This document shows, piece after piece, positions 50,738 to 63,556 of a stretch of DNA of 64,000 nt. The position numbers and the translations under genes are program-made. Each line of letters starts with the position of its first letter. Position 1 is the stretch's first letter. The notes under the pieces were generated by a model. The model was given only the letters and a program-made list of their open reading frames with translations, was not told where the DNA came from and ran no database searches. The stretch comes from Trifolium pratense (taxonomy: Eukaryota; Streptophyta; Magnoliopsida; Fabales; Fabaceae). The stretch is from positions 42,036,001-42,100,000 of the forward strand of contig NC_060060.1 of the NCBI RefSeq assembly GCF_020283565.1. The letters are read 5' to 3'.

Positions 50738-52464
50738 TTTTGATCTCAGTGTTCACTGATTTCACTATGGAGAATGTCTTGCTGTGATCTGCTTAGTAAT
50801 AGAGGGGTTGAATTTTTCAAGCCTGGTCCATTGGACCTTTTCTTTTCTATTTTCAAATGGAGATTTTGAATTTTCTATACATGATTGATTGTATTTGTAT
50901 TCTCTCGTTTGTTTACAAATTAGTTAAAAATGAAGTATTTGTCGTAGATTATTTTGTTCATTAAGCTTTGGGGGGATACTTTGTACAAGATTATCAGATT
51001 CATCAATCAAATTTGTTTTGCTTTTATTCTACTTTTTACTACTTTGTACTCATTTATTTACATCAGAATTCTACATAGAAAAATATGTCAATAACTATCC
51101 CTCAAATATACGTTTTGAAAGGATTTGACACTTAGCATGTCAATGCTACCGAAATGTGGATGGCTTTAATCTATATTCCTATGTATCAACAAATCATTAT
51201 TAATTAATCATCATTTTAAAGGATGGTTGGACAAATCAACATTTCAAGTGAATCAAAGCATCATTTTCAGTTGCTTATAAAAAAAAAAAAAAAATCAACG
51301 CTTGGTTCTCCACCATTAGTTGGGATGGAAACTTTTGCAGTCATAGTATGTTTGATTTTCAATTTTTAATTTGGTTGTAAAAAAATGACAAAGATAAGTT
51401 AACTTAAAGAGAATCTTTATACCTTGTGTTTCACACATTTGAGGAGAAATACAGTAAAGAAGTTTTGTTGTACAAGGAGTTTAAATAAGTGTTTCATTAC
51501 CAAAAAAACAGAAACACAGCAATTGGGATTATTGACAACATTACATCAAGTTAACAAACTACATCATCACCTTGCAACATCACTACCTCAATTAACAGAT
51601 TTCATTCATGATAATTATGACTGCGCGTCTGCGCTACCAATCTCACCAAAAACTTTGTTGACAGGTTTGTACACAACGGTTCCATTGAAGCATTTTATCA
51701 AAAATCTAACGAGCACCATGAGGTACAACAACAGGTTAAAATAAAACATGAACCAATTACTACTTCAATCACTTTCAAACGTGCAATGTCAATGAAAACA
51801 TTAAAATTAGAAATAAAGGAATTGGAGGCTTTTTGGTAATGACAGGTTGATAAATGAATGACAAAGCGATTGGTGTAATGAATTTTTCTATGCTACAAGT
51901 TCCTATTCTTATATTAACTTTTCTGTCACTTTCCCATACCCAATACATGGAAAGGAACTGAAATATGTTTTTTCCCTAACCTCTAGCAACTGTGCACAAA
52001 CTTTCTACAGAAACTAGTGCCAACTGCCAAGCCATTGTAAACAGTCTCGCAGGCAAAGGACACTACAACAAGGGGATGATGAGAGTGATGACTAGGTCAG
52101 AAGGTGAGGACCGATATGATGATAATGTTTAAAAGCCATTTAAAAGTCATACTGCATCAGTTCAATTCTTTATTAATATATCTTACGTATTTGAAACCCT
52201 TGACGACAATGGACCAACATAACTTGCTTATCAACTCTAGAATTAGCCTTCATTGCATGAATACCACGGAGATTCTAAAAGATTTGAAAGTAATAAACTA
52301 AATGGCATTTGTGCGTAGTATTGTTCTGCATATGAATTTCTTGTTCGAATTGTGAGAACTGGATTACATTTAAAGGACTTGCTAAATCTAAACTTGATGC
52401 AAGTAAAAATACGTCAATGTATTAATTTTGCGACAACAACAAGCATACAGACTGTCTGGAAGAC
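50738..52464. other. Intergenic between UBC and the THUMP gene
   Basis: Contains the 3' UTR of the UBC gene and of the convergent THUMP gene. Open frames such as 51424-51744 plus have no recognisable domain. Confidence 0.45.
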
Positions 52465-53957
52465 TCATCCTTTATGTGATGTTAACTGCCTAAGATTGTA
52501 CTTGGAGAGTTCCTTGTACTTCTCAATGACCCCGATCAAGCACACAGTCTGCCAAACAAACATGATGCATTAGTTAGTTCTATGTCAAACTGATACAAAC
52601 TATAGTAAATAACATGTGATGGCGAGAACACTAAACCACTGTGGAAGTGTCGATTCCAGAAAAGGTTTAACAAAATGAAGTTCAGGGTTATACATGCTCT
52701 TATAAGTTATAGTAAATTATACATTATAAAGCGAAAACTGAATTACTGAGTAGGTAAAAGCAAACACCTAAATGGTATGCCCTTTGTAAAAAAAAAAAGT
52801 GACGAAAAGACAATAACTACCCATGCAAGTAAATGTAGCAGTCAATTTAAAAAGACAAATAAATGAACGGAAATAATCTAGCACAGCAAGAAACAAATTC
52901 AAAAAATTGCTGCTGCTTGGGGGAAAATAAATGGCGTGATGGGTATAACATATGTGCACGGAACATAGTTTAAACTGAAATTCAGCCTTTCTTACCCTGG
53001 CAATTTCTACTATTATGGTTTTATCAGGATTGCTGAGATCAACTTTATGAGGTGCAGGAATCGACTTTGCCACAGCATCAATTATTTCCATCCGGTCAAC
53101 ACCAGTATTTGCCCGGGCCTCATACAGCACAGCAAACTGCACACACAAAAATACTAGTCAAGCTACAGACAAAAGGATCAAGTCATAGACACGGGCATGA
53201 ACTTTGTCAACAATATATGTTTCTTGTAGGGAAAATAAGATTATAAATGAGCAAATCTACATTAACGAAATAAGTTTCCCATATATATAAGGCAATTAGG
53301 CTCCTTTTCTTATGCAGCCCACTGCTGCAAACATATCCATGTTGGTCACAAACTAGACTATGAGTGGATATAAGAATTGGAATATAGGTTTTAGAGTTAC
53401 CATTTCAATTGTGATAATTCACTCACAGCCCTTAAATTGTTTAAATTATTACATGCACAAATTTTGAATTCAAACATATTTTCATTTTTTAGGTGTATGA
53501 AGTATGAACTAGATGTTACGAAAAAGAATGTTTCATATTGCTGCATAGTCAAAATTTTAATAGATATTCTGATTTTTTAATAGTAATGGTGGCAAGTTAA
53601 GGTGAAGGCAATAAAGTCAATATGGTGGTGGCAAAATGGTAGGTGTGGAGAGTGGGGACTCTTGAGAGGAAATATAAGTGGTGCTGATGGTGGCAAGAGT
53701 GGACACAGGTGATGGCATGGTGGTAATGCTAATTGTAGTGATTAAAAGTGGAAATACTGAACCTAAACAGCTACATGCAGAATTGAGAACTGTGAAAGGC
53801 CCTATTGTGTTGTTTTCAAATAATGAATAATTGAATTCTAGTTCTAATAGTCATCATAAACATTCATATTTACAATTTCGTGGTCCAATTTACTAATTTC
53901 AAATTTGAATCAAGAAGCAATGAAGCATCAATGCAGCCTAGGTTCATTCATAAAACA

Positions 53958-53996
<39 letters not shown>

Positions 53997-56760
53997 CATG
54001 TATTCTTGAATGCATTGACAACAAGTTACCTAATGGAGCATTCAATGAAAGACACATTTAGGTACAGTTTCAATAACTTCTACAATAGTAAAGCTACCTT
54101 CCAAGAGTGCTCACGTCCTTTGCAAGCTAACGTGTCTCGTTGTGTGTAGAAGTTGGTGCAATAGGAGAAAAAATAATCAAATACAAGTGGAGCTAAACTG
54201 ATGCAGAGTATTTACCTTTTGTGGATTTTGAGTTTCCACGGGAAAGTTCTGCTCCACAAGAGGTATGATTGCTTTTGAAATTTCCTCCTTTGAAGCATAA
54301 CACGAGACTTCGATTGGCAGAATTCTCAAGATAAACCTAGAAGTAGCCAACACTGTATCAACGTTTCTTCTTCTGTGCATGCTTGTTCATCTTAGGTTAG
54401 AATAGAAACTAAAGTTTACCTGGACATGTGTTTCCTAGTCGATGCTGCTGATGTTACTATCCGGGTAACAATATCCTTGGGGCTTTTGTCTCCATCTTTC
54501 TTCCGCATTTGAACAAATACCACACCATTACAGCCTGATTCAAGCTTGGCAAAGCGTTTCTGTGTAAAAAACAATGGAGAAAAAAGACAGACTCTTAGCA
54601 AAACACTATTCGCAAATGAAAAGGAAATGTGAAAAACTCCTTAGGCAGACGTCAGCCCAGTGCCCCAAAGTTATACCCCAATGCACAAGGAACTGAAGAA
54701 TCAAGTATATTGTCTTCCAACAAAACAAAATTTACAACAAAACAAAACAAAATTTACAAAGTATAAAAAACATAAGATATGTGAGTTAAAGAAATTTCTG
54801 ATAGAAACAGAATGGAACAATATACAGAATGGAAGTCTCGTCAAATCACCTTACTCTTGTCTCTCAGTTCTACGAGTTCGTCTTCAATTAACTTATCAAT
54901 GGACTTCTCTTCCACTTTCTTTTCACCCAAATCACTTGTTGGCACATTTGTTTTGCAGCACTGTTTCACAGCTGGTAGCTCATCAGCTGTCTCTTTTGTG
55001 GTCTTAGGACTGTCAACGTCTCCTTTATCATCATTAGCTTTATCCCCAGCCTGAGCATGCAGATCATCAATTTTATGATTATCTGTTTTTTCACCTGTTT
55101 CATTATCATGGCTGGTATTGTCGGTATTGCAAACATCCAGTTTAGGCTTTTTGTCCTCCTTTTCCTCAACTCCTTCAGGCACCTGCTCCTTCTCCTCTTC
55201 CTCCTCCTCCTCATCATCATCATCACTACTGGAAGAGTCAGAATCTGCAAACGTAATTTTTTTATATAAAGGCCTATTGGATAACTCTTTAGCACTTGGA
55301 TGGTCCCCATCAATTAGCTCTTCATAAAACTGCAAGACAAATTGAAACAATGGCACGATATCAATTTGCAGAGGACAAAAATCATCTCAATAATGATAGA
55401 AACAAAACAATAAAGGATCAAAAAAGCAATACACATTAATGAAAATTGCACTTGTATTGTATAAATTAAGAAATTGACATAAAAAAGAATTACATGGTAT
55501 CTTATTAAAGTGAAGTTCATGTGAATTGATGGAGGCCAGAAATGTAGATATAGGAATAATGTGTTTATTGATTGGTAATTGAGTTAGAGCTCTTACTATA
55601 GAAAAATGAAAGATAAATTGTAGAAAGGAAATGATCCCAATACATCTAGAGCTAAGCTCCTCAAAGAAAGAAAACACTCTTTCTTTGCTTAACCATTTAA
55701 TGGTTCGAACTATAATCTTCCATACCCACTACAATTCAACCACCTCACCATGTGTACTACTAAGGTGTAACATACTTCCCAACTAAGCACCATAGCCCGC
55801 ATTTTATTTACCATATATCCTCACCAATACTCTTTACTCTATCATGAATATTCAAAGATATATTTTCCATAATATTTGTTGTATAAAGCTCGTCTCTAAA
55901 TTTATTTTCACCCCTATATTTAAGTTAATTCCAAACTAACGCAAAAAGTACCCAGAACCAACTCTCAAGATCTCTTTATGCCGTAAGCAGATTGCCTGCA
56001 GTGTATTCAAAGTTTCAAATGCTTTAGGTCATTGGTGTTTTGTTTTAGTCCTGCAAAATATGTTCATGTTGAAATTGGTCCCTCTAATATTCATTTTAGT
56101 CCTTATTTTGAGAAACTAAAATCAAATATTCTACATATTAAAATAATAAATTTTAATATGAATCAATTTCGCAGGGACTAAAACAAAACAGCAAGGACCT
56201 AACGCAAAAAATTGTATATTTATAAGAACTAAAAAAAAAAATTACAGGGTTTAAAACCAAAACCCTTGATATTTGCATAAACCTTTTGCATATTTAAACC
56301 TACATATATATTTATGATGATTTTTCTATAAGTAAAGAATCATGAACTTATTTTAAATGAATCCAAACTGAATCTAACCGTAGTATGATAAATTTCAACA
56401 TTAATAATTGGAAACGAAAAAAAAGAAGAATAAATTAAAATTATCAAATTGATCGTTGAAAATGAGAAAAAGGAACGATAATATAATACAGAATCGAGAA
56501 TATTGAGAGCTTCACGAGAGGCTTGATGTTCTCTTCCACCATCGCAAGTGATGAAAAACCCTTGAACACCAGGGTGCAATGGATACGAACCCTTTTTCAC
56601 TGGTTTCTGCAAAAAATAACGGAAAAATAGTATTAAGAAAACAAAACGAATTGAATTAATTGAAAAAAGAAAAACAGGTAACGGAGCAGAGACGGACGTT
56701 GTGAGGAAGATAGCGTTTTCTCTTCTTTCCACCGGCGGCGGCGGCAGCATCGGGAGCCAT
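52465..56760 (-). CDS. THUMP-domain protein, TAN1/THUMPD1-like tRNA acetylation adaptor (381 aa)
   Basis: Seven exons join in frame: 56698-56760, 56490-56606, 54850-55329, 54420-54559, 54216-54336, 52996-53136 and 52465-52548. It starts MAPDAAAAAGGKKRKRYLPH. Then comes the N-terminal family motif KKGSYPLHPGVQGFFITCDG, a long charged linker with poly-Asp/Glu (exon 3), and a C-terminal THUMP domain (NGVVFVQM; FILRILPIEVSC; VDLSNPDKTIIVEI; CLIGVIEKYKELSKYNLRQL). In yeast and humans TAN1/THUMPD1 binds tRNA and helps Kre33/NAT10 make N4-acetylcytidine at position 12; the same role is inferred here. Exon 1 ends with a weak donor (GTCCGT). Confidence 0.93.
53959..53995. repeat. (TA)n microsatellite in a THUMP gene intron
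   Basis: About 18 TA units in the intron between exons 5 and 6. Confidence 0.9.
56024..56202. mobile_element. MITE-like element in intron 2 of the THUMP gene
   Basis: The left end TTAGGTCATTGGTGTTTTG, then TTTTAGTCCTGC, pairs with the reverse complement of the right end TTAGGTCCTTGCTGTTTTG, then TTTTAGTCCCTGC. The inverted repeats are about 40 bp around an AT-rich centre. No clear target duplication was found. Confidence 0.6.
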
Positions 56761-57009
56761 TACAACAACACCAAGTAAGTAAGTAACCGACGACTACTCA
56801 ATAGTGATTAGTGAGTGGGTTGGTTATAGTTTATGCTACTAATCGATTTTATTTGGGGCAACTTCTAACATCCACATGTGCACATCACAGGTGCACGTGC
56901 ACGCCGCACAAATTATCTTTTTCATTATATCGAATACGAATTTTATAAAATACTGTTGGATTGAAAGTTTATACTATATAGATTATCCATAAAAAAATTG
57001 GTAACTCTC

Positions 57010-57120
57010 TTGTACATTTTAAAGGTGAATATGTATAGTATTCCGAGTTTGAATCCGGACTCCTGCACATATATAGTGTGATGTTCCTACTAACCGAGTT
57101 AAACTTAGCAGGACAAAACA
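57010..57120 (-). mobile_element. tRNA-derived SINE
   Basis: Minus strand: A-box-like TAACTCGGTTAG and B-box-like GGATTCAAACTC about 45 bp apart, followed by TATTCACCTTTAAAATGTAC. Ends are approximate. Confidence 0.6.
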
Positions 57121-57344
57121 AATTTTGTTTTAGTACTTATCTTTTTTCTTTCTTTTTTTTTATAAAAAAAGGAAAAAAAAACAGTTTTTTTTTATTTATT
57201 AAATAATTGATTAATGTATTTATTTTGGATCGAGTAGCCTGATAGCTATAATTTATAAAAACAGTTAATTTTATTTATTTATTTAATTTTGTAAAGATAA
57301 TTTATTTATTTTGGATCAAGTAACCTAATAACTAGAATTTCATC

Positions 57345-57425
57345 GTTGAAGATAAATAAATTGAAGTACCGGGGGTTCGAACCTCGGTCCTTATAATAAT
57401 ATGCAATGTCCCTGTCAATCAACTT
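57345..57425 (-). mobile_element. tRNA-derived SINE fragment
   Basis: Minus strand: AGTTGATTGACAGGGACATT followed by the B box GAGGTTCGAACCCC. It resembles the unit at 57010-57120. Ends are approximate. Confidence 0.6.
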
Positions 57426-58176
57426 AAATTTTTTTAAATAATTCGTTTTACTCTTTTTTTTTTCAACAAGGTTTTAAAAAAAGTATTAACTACTTAAATT
57501 CAATTATTAAACATATATGGACACTCATAGAGCTATACATTAGTAGTTAAGATGAATGTTAGGGTCATAAGAGTTTCATACTTATCTAAGTAGTTTGCAC
57601 ACATGTTAACTTCCCATAGAGAGTAACATCATGTTTGTTCAGGTAAATTTACAAAAGAAAGAAATAAGAAATAGAGAGATAGCAAAGAAATTGACTATTT
57701 CTATAGTTTGGATGAGGAGAGAAATATAATGGTTAGTAACTGTCAAAAACAAATCTCTCCATATTAGGAGAGATTTGTGTGTTAAGAAATGAAATAAACA
57801 ATTTTACAACAATACTCTCATTCAACTAGTTTATTTTCTTGTAAAAAAGGGTAAATTTATTATTTTCCCATTTTTATTAACTTTTCTCTTCTCACTTTTC
57901 TATTCATTCAAACTAGGGCCGTCTCCGACAATTTGGAGGCCCGAGACTAATAATAAAATGGATCCCCAAAAAAAAAAGAATTTTTTTATAAAATGAACAT
58001 TATATATTTAAATTGTAAATAACATTAAAAAATAGTTATTATAAGATGGGATGAGTAGCTAAATTGATTGTAATATTTTTTTTTTGTTACAAGAGAGAAC
58101 AACCGATTGTAATATATTAACAACTAACGATTTCCCATTAAAAAAAATAGTCATTGTATTTATTATGAATGAATTG

Positions 58177-58382
58177 ACCTCAAATAAATCAAATGCTACT
58201 TGGTTCAGTGGTGATTAGCGCTGAACTTGGTAGGGAGGACCGCAGTTTGATCCGCAACTGCATTTGGGAGGGGACTGAAACCACTTGATGACAGAACTCG
58301 CCCCGAACTCTGAACTGCTAGGACCCCCTTTCCCTAGAAACCAGAGGATGAAAACCCAAAAAAAAATTTAACCTCAAATAAA
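58177..58382 (+). mobile_element. Complete SINE with 12-bp target duplication
   Basis: The element at 58189-58370 has an A box (TGGTTCAGTGGT, 58201-58212), a B box (GCAGTTTGATCCGC, from about 58241), a GC-richer body and a short A tail. ACCTCAAATAAA occurs on both sides (58177-58188 and 58371-58382). This is the signature of LINE-assisted insertion of a pol III transcript. Confidence 0.88.
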
Positions 58383-58399
58383 ATAAAAGTCACAAAATA

Positions 58400-58490
58400 A
58401 AAAAAATGTCACAGGTGGGATTTGAACCCACCACCTCCTCAAACTCTCAAACATTTGGACAGTCACCGACCACTAAGTAAATAGGCAATT
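58400..58490 (-). mobile_element. tRNA-like SINE fragment
   Basis: Minus strand: TTAGTGGTCGGTGACTG and the B box GGTGGGTTCAAATCCCACC, then T-rich sequence. It looks tRNA-like but cannot form a full cloverleaf with an anticodon arm. Confidence 0.55.
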
Positions 58491-58660
58491 CATGATCTTT
58501 ACTTAAAGCAACAATTTAAATTATGAGCTTGAAAAAAATTTGATGCCCCATATTTTGGAGGCCCTGGGCCGGAGGCTGGTTGTCTTTGCTCAAAATCGGG
58601 CCTCATCCAAACTATATAAAAAATTTATCCAATTCCTCTTATTTCTCTCTTCACTATCTC

Positions 58661-58828
58661 ATTGACATTCAAGCATAGTGTAAGTGAGAGATCAATCACA
58701 AATCATATGAACTCTCAAATTTGAGCCACAATGTAATGATGAAAATTGACATCCAAACATAGTGTAAGTGAGAGATCAATCACAAATCATATGAACTCTC
58801 AAATTTGAGCCACAATGTAATGATGAAA
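58661..58828. repeat. Tandem duplication of an 84-bp unit
   Basis: ATTGACATTCAAGCATAGTG through GTAATGATGAAA is repeated with period 84 and only a few changes (ATTCAAGC in the first, ATCCAAAC in the second). Confidence 0.9.
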
Positions 58829-59149
58829 GTGCTGCGAAGTATCCACAATAAGGTCCAAGGCCACTTTAGAATAAGATTCTAAAACAACATCCAAATAACC
58901 AAGTTGTCAAGCAAAAGTCAAACCTTTGTAAAAAAAACTAAAGTCAAACCATGAAAAAAAATTAGTAACACACAACAAGCATTGTTCGTTGGAAAAATAG
59001 GAATAGATGCAACAATAGTATGGTCATTTATCGCCTCACATTCATAGAGCGGGGAGTTATTGTGCTGACAAATTAGTTTGTTTATCATGGCCACAATCTC
59101 CTTGTAGGGTTTTATGGTGGAATTTTTGCATAGTTTCATTAAGGAAGAA

Positions 59150-59565
59150 TTGAATTTTGGCGTTCCTATAGTGGACTATATTACTTTGTGTAACCATTTT
59201 ATCTAGTTTACTTATTCAGCAGGTGATTCTCGAGTACGACGGTCTTTTCTGCAGCTTATTTGGCTTGCTTGTATTTGGATTATTTGGACGAAAAGAAATC
59301 ATAGATTATTCAGCGGTTCAACATGTACTCATCACCAATTGTTGGATAAGATCAAGTTGTTTTCATATAGGTGGTTGAAGACGACGAGCGTGAATTTAGT
59401 CTCCAACTACCATAGCTGGTGGTATAATCCGTTACTTTTCTTTGAACATTATATGGTTTTTTCCTTGATTCTTTGTAAATACTTGTAGTAGATCTCGGTA
59501 CACCTTGTGCAGGGGAGACTATTCTATTAATATATACCTCATTTTAGTTTTTTCAAAAAAAAGGA
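59150..59565 (+). mobile_element. 3' end of a LINE
   Basis: The plus strand reads LQLIWLACIWIIWTKRNHRL, then CTHHQLLDKIKLFSYRWLK and NYHSWWYNPLLFFEH. This is the conserved C-terminal tail that follows the reverse transcriptase and zinc-knuckle region in many legume L1-like elements. About 170 bp of 3' UTR and an A-rich tail follow. It is 5' truncated, as LINE insertions usually are. Confidence 0.7.
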
Positions 59566-60840
59566 AGAATTGAATTTTTTTTTTAAGATGGATTTGGATT
59601 GTGTTTTTCATAATTTTCAGTGTCTATTTTAGATAAATTTTGGCCACTCGTCTTTTGTCAAATAAACATAATGATGTTTTTCATGTTCTTAGAGTATATT
59701 TGGATGGTTCTGTAAAAATAAAAAATAAAAAGTATATTTGAATGAGAAAATGTTTTGAGGTAAAGTAATTTTTTTAGGGAATTTAATTTTTCTATTTAAA
59801 TTTCTTTGTTTGGATAATTAATTTGGAGAAATTTTAAAATGAAGAGAATTTTGTATAAGTTAAATTTAAGAAATTTTAAATGACACATAAAAGCTGTGAA
59901 TTTGAAAAGAAAAAAAAAATATCCTGTATATATTTCAAAATTTTCAAATTAACCCATATATTTTTAAAAAAATTGCAAATTCACATATTCAACGTCGCTA
60001 AAAACGTAAAGGGTGAATATGCGAACAAACTCACAACACCAAAGTTAATAGCCTACAACAGCAAAAAGCCTACAAATAATATGATAAAATCAAAGTGATA
60101 AGAATATTCATGCCTCCATATATGCAACGTTAATGCTCATATCATTGGTTAAATATGTAATTGACTGAAGTCGATCTTTCAATGAGAATCAAACGAACGC
60201 CGCATAAGACGACGAACAACACAAAGCCATTTACTTAGATGATAACATCATGAAAAAACTTGATCGATGTGGAAACCACTTATTTAGATTAAAAGAAGAA
60301 AAAAAATAAAAGATACAGTAAGTTGGTTCTTATTATAAACCAAAATATGACCTAACATCACGTCTCTCAGATGAACGAAGGAAGTAGAAAGAGAACTTAG
60401 AGGGAGGGAGAATTTCTCTCTCTAAGAAAAATTGGGGCTTGCTTTTACAATTAGGGTGACTCATTAAAATTTTGGCAAATAAGTATTGAAATAAAGTAAT
60501 AAAGTTAAAGAGAATGTTATTACTAACATAACACCTTTGATGGTAAAAAAGGCAAGCTAGTTAGCATATAGAAAAAAAAAAATTAAGCAAAAGTGATGAT
60601 TCAAATAAGGTAAACAAAGACATTTCAACTATGTTGGTGCCTTGATTTATCTTAAAAAGCGAGTCATCACACAATTATTATTAAAGAGAAAAAAGGAATA
60701 CAAAACTTGGGGGGACTAAACCAAAACCCAAGTCGGAGCTAAACAAATTAAAACTGCCTCATTAAAAACCTTACCTGTAAAACCCAAACGGAAAAAATCA
60801 GGTGAAGGGAAAAAGAGTGCAGCTAATGAAGAAATGATGA

Positions 60841-61425
60841 TCAAATTTGGTGGTTATTTGGTATATTGAGATTGTTATTTTCCAATAGAAAATAATTGTT
60901 ACGAGCAGCACCAAATGAAGGAACTTGCAGCTGATTATTGTTGAGTGCAGTTTGAATAGCCCAAGCAGAGTTGTTGATCATCCCAAATGGATTTCCATAG
61001 CTTGTAGGTGCAACAAGATGAGGCCATCTAATTCCATAATAAAACGGTGTCCACCCTGCAGCAGTAAGGGGATATTGATGATGATAACGAGGATTTGAGC
61101 ATGGACACAAATGAGGACCAAGTCCAAAAGTTCCCATTTGAATTTCTCTGTCCATTCTTAAAAGCACCCTTTCACGCCTATGGGCGTTTTGGTGTCCTCC
61201 CAAGGCTTGAGGATTTGAAAACATCTTATTGCAAAACTTACATGGGTATTTTCTCTGCTCCTCATGGATCTTAAGGGATTTGGATGAAGATTCCCCTCCT
61301 CTTTCAGCTCTTATACTCAAAGACAACGACAGATGTGAATCAACACCTAATCTTTCCTCCATCTTGCGCTTTTGCTTTCTGTTCTCTCCAGTAACACCAT
61401 CACCAAAATGTAGTGTTTCAGACAT
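60841..61425 (-). CDS. Single C2H2 zinc-finger protein with EAR-like motif (194 aa)
   Basis: An intronless gene, as is usual for this family. Near residue 31 lies HLSLSLSI, an LxLxL EAR-type repression motif. Residues about 60-83 form one Cys2His2 finger, [20 protein letters not shown] then NAHRRER, with the plant-specific QALGGH DNA-contact core. The rest is rich in Asn, Pro and aromatic residues and has no known fold. It is probably a nuclear repressor-type factor of the small one-finger group (ZFP/KNUCKLES-like). EAR motifs in that group are often at the C-terminus; here the clear one is N-terminal. A TATA-like CATAAATAT lies about 60 nt upstream of the ATG. Confidence 0.88.
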   Translation of the reverse strand: MSETLHFGDGVTGENRKQKRKMEERLGVDSHLSLSLSIRAERGGESSSKSLKIHEEQRKYPCKFCNKMFSNPQALGGHQNAHRRERVLLRMDREIQMGTFGLGPHLCPCSNPRYHHQYPLTAAGWTPFYYGIRWPHLVAPTSYGNPFGMINNSAWAIQTALNNNQLQVPSFGAARNNYFLLENNNLNIPNNHQI

Positions 61426-62465
61426 TATTAATTTTATTGTTTTGCAACTCTACAGATGATTGATTGTTATGTGAGTTTGAAGGATATTTATGAACAGAAT
61501 ATTCGATATATTTTATTATCCATTAAAGGAATACGTTCGGAATACCAAAATAAACAAGGGTAATTCATTCCAAATGCATGAACTTAGCTTAAAATTATTA
61601 AATAATAATTTTTTATTATTATCACTATTACAGAAAATAATAAATCATTATTGTTATAATTAGTATTACGGAATATAATAATTCGTTTTCGTTATTATTA
61701 TTACTGAATCATTGAATTGTCAAACTTTAGGATGCATGAACGTAATTTTTGTAATATAATATTGTATAGTCAAAATATTTTAAGCCAAATTAGAGGTCAC
61801 TTGGGCCATGTTAGATGCGGCCCAATCTCATCTAGTCTCTAGAGATGAAGGGCCTAATTGAGATAAGCACATGGTGAGTCTCACACGGAAGCTACTGATA
61901 CCTAACTAGGCGAGTGACACCTAACATGAGGGTACACGACCGAACAAAAAGTATGTCATGGAAAGGTGGAGAGTTGAACTCACCTATTATTGTTCGTCAC
62001 TACTCTCTCCACTACCCAAAATATTTTCAATTAGTTAAAAGATAGTGGGAGAGTGGGTCTCTCCGCTTTTTCCTCAACCAACTCCCGAACTATATAACAA
62101 AGGACTAAACTTAAGGTATCAACCATGCAAATTTTATAAGATCACTGTCAGCTCGATACCACTAAAATAACCTTAGCAAGAAAAATGATAAATACATCTT
62201 AGTTATATCCTCCACAGAGTATGCATTTTAAACATCTTGAATTCATGTTCCCTTCACTACAAAAAAAAATTGATAGTGGGAATGGAATGAACATGTACTT
62301 GAACCTCAGGGTACATGATTCGATTCTCGTGGAAGGCAAAAACTCCACTAGTGAGGGGGTGAAGAAGATCGTGAGGTGACAGTGTCGGGACCGCCTAAGA
62401 TGAGGCCCTGAGCTGTTACGATGAGCATACTCTCATGACAGGAATACGTATACAACGTGAAACAA
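61426..62465. other. Zinc-finger gene promoter and intergenic DNA
   Basis: AT-rich up to 61780, then a GC-richer repeat-like part (61780-62100). At 62275-62440 a SINE-like unit may be present (GTACATGATTCGATTCTCGTGG as a B box), but its ends are unclear. Confidence 0.4.
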
Positions 62466-63010
62466 TTTACATCGGACGAAAATACCCTCAGAGAGATTGG
62501 ATCAAGCTCAACTGTGATGGGACATACAAGGATTCAATAAACATTGCAGACTGTGGTGGTCTTTTTCGGGACTCAGATGGCTAAAAGAGTATACACAAAG
62601 GATTGGGGATTGTGATGCACTTCATGCTGAAATGTGGGGAATATATACGAGAATGGAAATGGCGAGAAGACAAGGGTATACACATCTTATAATGGAAAGT
62701 GACTCCAAACTTCTGATTGATATGGTAACGGGAAGGTGCAAGCTCAATGAAAACACTCTTATCTTGGTTATCGTATCCAAGACCTCTCGAACCTACAGTG
62801 GCACGTTAATTTTAATCACACATGGCGTGAAGGAAATAGATCGCGCAGATTGAATAGCTAGTTTTAGTCTCGAACAAAGTTCATATGATGTGAGAATTTT
62901 GGAAGATCCTCCTATGAACCTCCAACATCTCCTCTTTGATGATATCTTCGGAACTTATATGCCTAGTTATTATGGACTTTGCCCTCTTTATTCAACGAAA
63001 AAAAAATTAT
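62466..63010 (+). mobile_element. Broken RNase H domain at the 3' end of a LINE
   Basis: Across several frames the plus strand reads DWIKLNCDGTYKDSINIADC, GGLFRDSDG, GIYTRMEMARRQGYTHLIME, SDSKLLIDMVTGRCKLNE and then SYDVRILEDPP. This is the order of a plant RNase H (RVT_3) domain, with the catalytic aspartates in CDG and ESDS. A stop after SDG and at least three frame breaks make it inactive. An A-rich tail follows at 62998-63006. It is the remains of a LINE. Confidence 0.8.
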
Positions 63011-63383
63011 ATCATGAAAAAGTAATCATATCTAAAAAGAATTAAACACTCCTATCAATAAGTATATTCCAAATAAATAAATAAAAATACCAATCGAGAA
63101 TAATTTATTCTCCATAATCACAAAACATAATGAAGTCGAGAATAATCTAAAAGCAGAATTTGATCCATTGTGCCTGACATGGTTTAAGGTTATGTTGGAT
63201 ATCTGTTGCCACTTGACACTAGAGCAAATGAATGCTAGCATTATTTTGAAATAAAAACAAAGCTTTTCCAGATGTAACAAAAAAAAAGATTTAATTACAC
63301 AAGTGAAAGTTAGGAGAACATATAAACTCCAAATATAATGTTCAAAAAAGTAAATAAAAATTAACATCCCTCTACTTGTAGCT

Positions 63384-63556
63384 TGTTAGAATCAGAGATA
63401 CACAAAATAAGAAAAGAGAAAGACGGCTAGGGTTTCAATAGAATATCATTGCATTGCTTGACATTACAAAAAGGTTACTAGAGAATATATAATAAAACCT
63501 AATGGACTCTAAACTAACAGGCCCAATAACATAAACTATTATTTTATTATCTAACA
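63384..63556 (-). mobile_element. 3' LTR of a Copia-like element
   Basis: The 173-bp sequence reads on the minus strand from TGTTAGATAATAAAA to TCTGATTCTAACA, with TG...CA ends and inverted TGTTAGA/TCTAACA. Directly before it on that strand is TTTGAGAGTAGG, a purine-rich stretch in the position of a polypurine tract. So the element extends to the right, beyond the window. Confidence 0.75.

Larger units (their letters stand above)
56761..60840. other. SINE- and LINE-rich intergenic region
   Basis: No host gene is seen over 4 kb. Four SINE-like units and a LINE 3' end are listed separately. The open frames at 58918-59139 and 59880-60098 carry no recognisable domain. The sequence 60770-60830 (GTAAAACCCAAACGG, GGGAAAAAGAGTGCAGC) resembles a phrase I associate with legume repeat or 3' UTR DNA and may belong to the 3' UTR of the zinc-finger gene. 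Confidence 0.45.

Noticed and set aside
54841..55356. Overlapping plus-strand serine-rich frames (54812-55054, 55118-55327)
   Set aside because: They are antisense shadows of the acidic linker exon of the THUMP gene.
58400..58490. Possible tRNA gene (TTCAAATC core)
   Set aside because: Only the T-arm/B-box region pairs; there is no full cloverleaf or anticodon arm, so it is SINE-derived.
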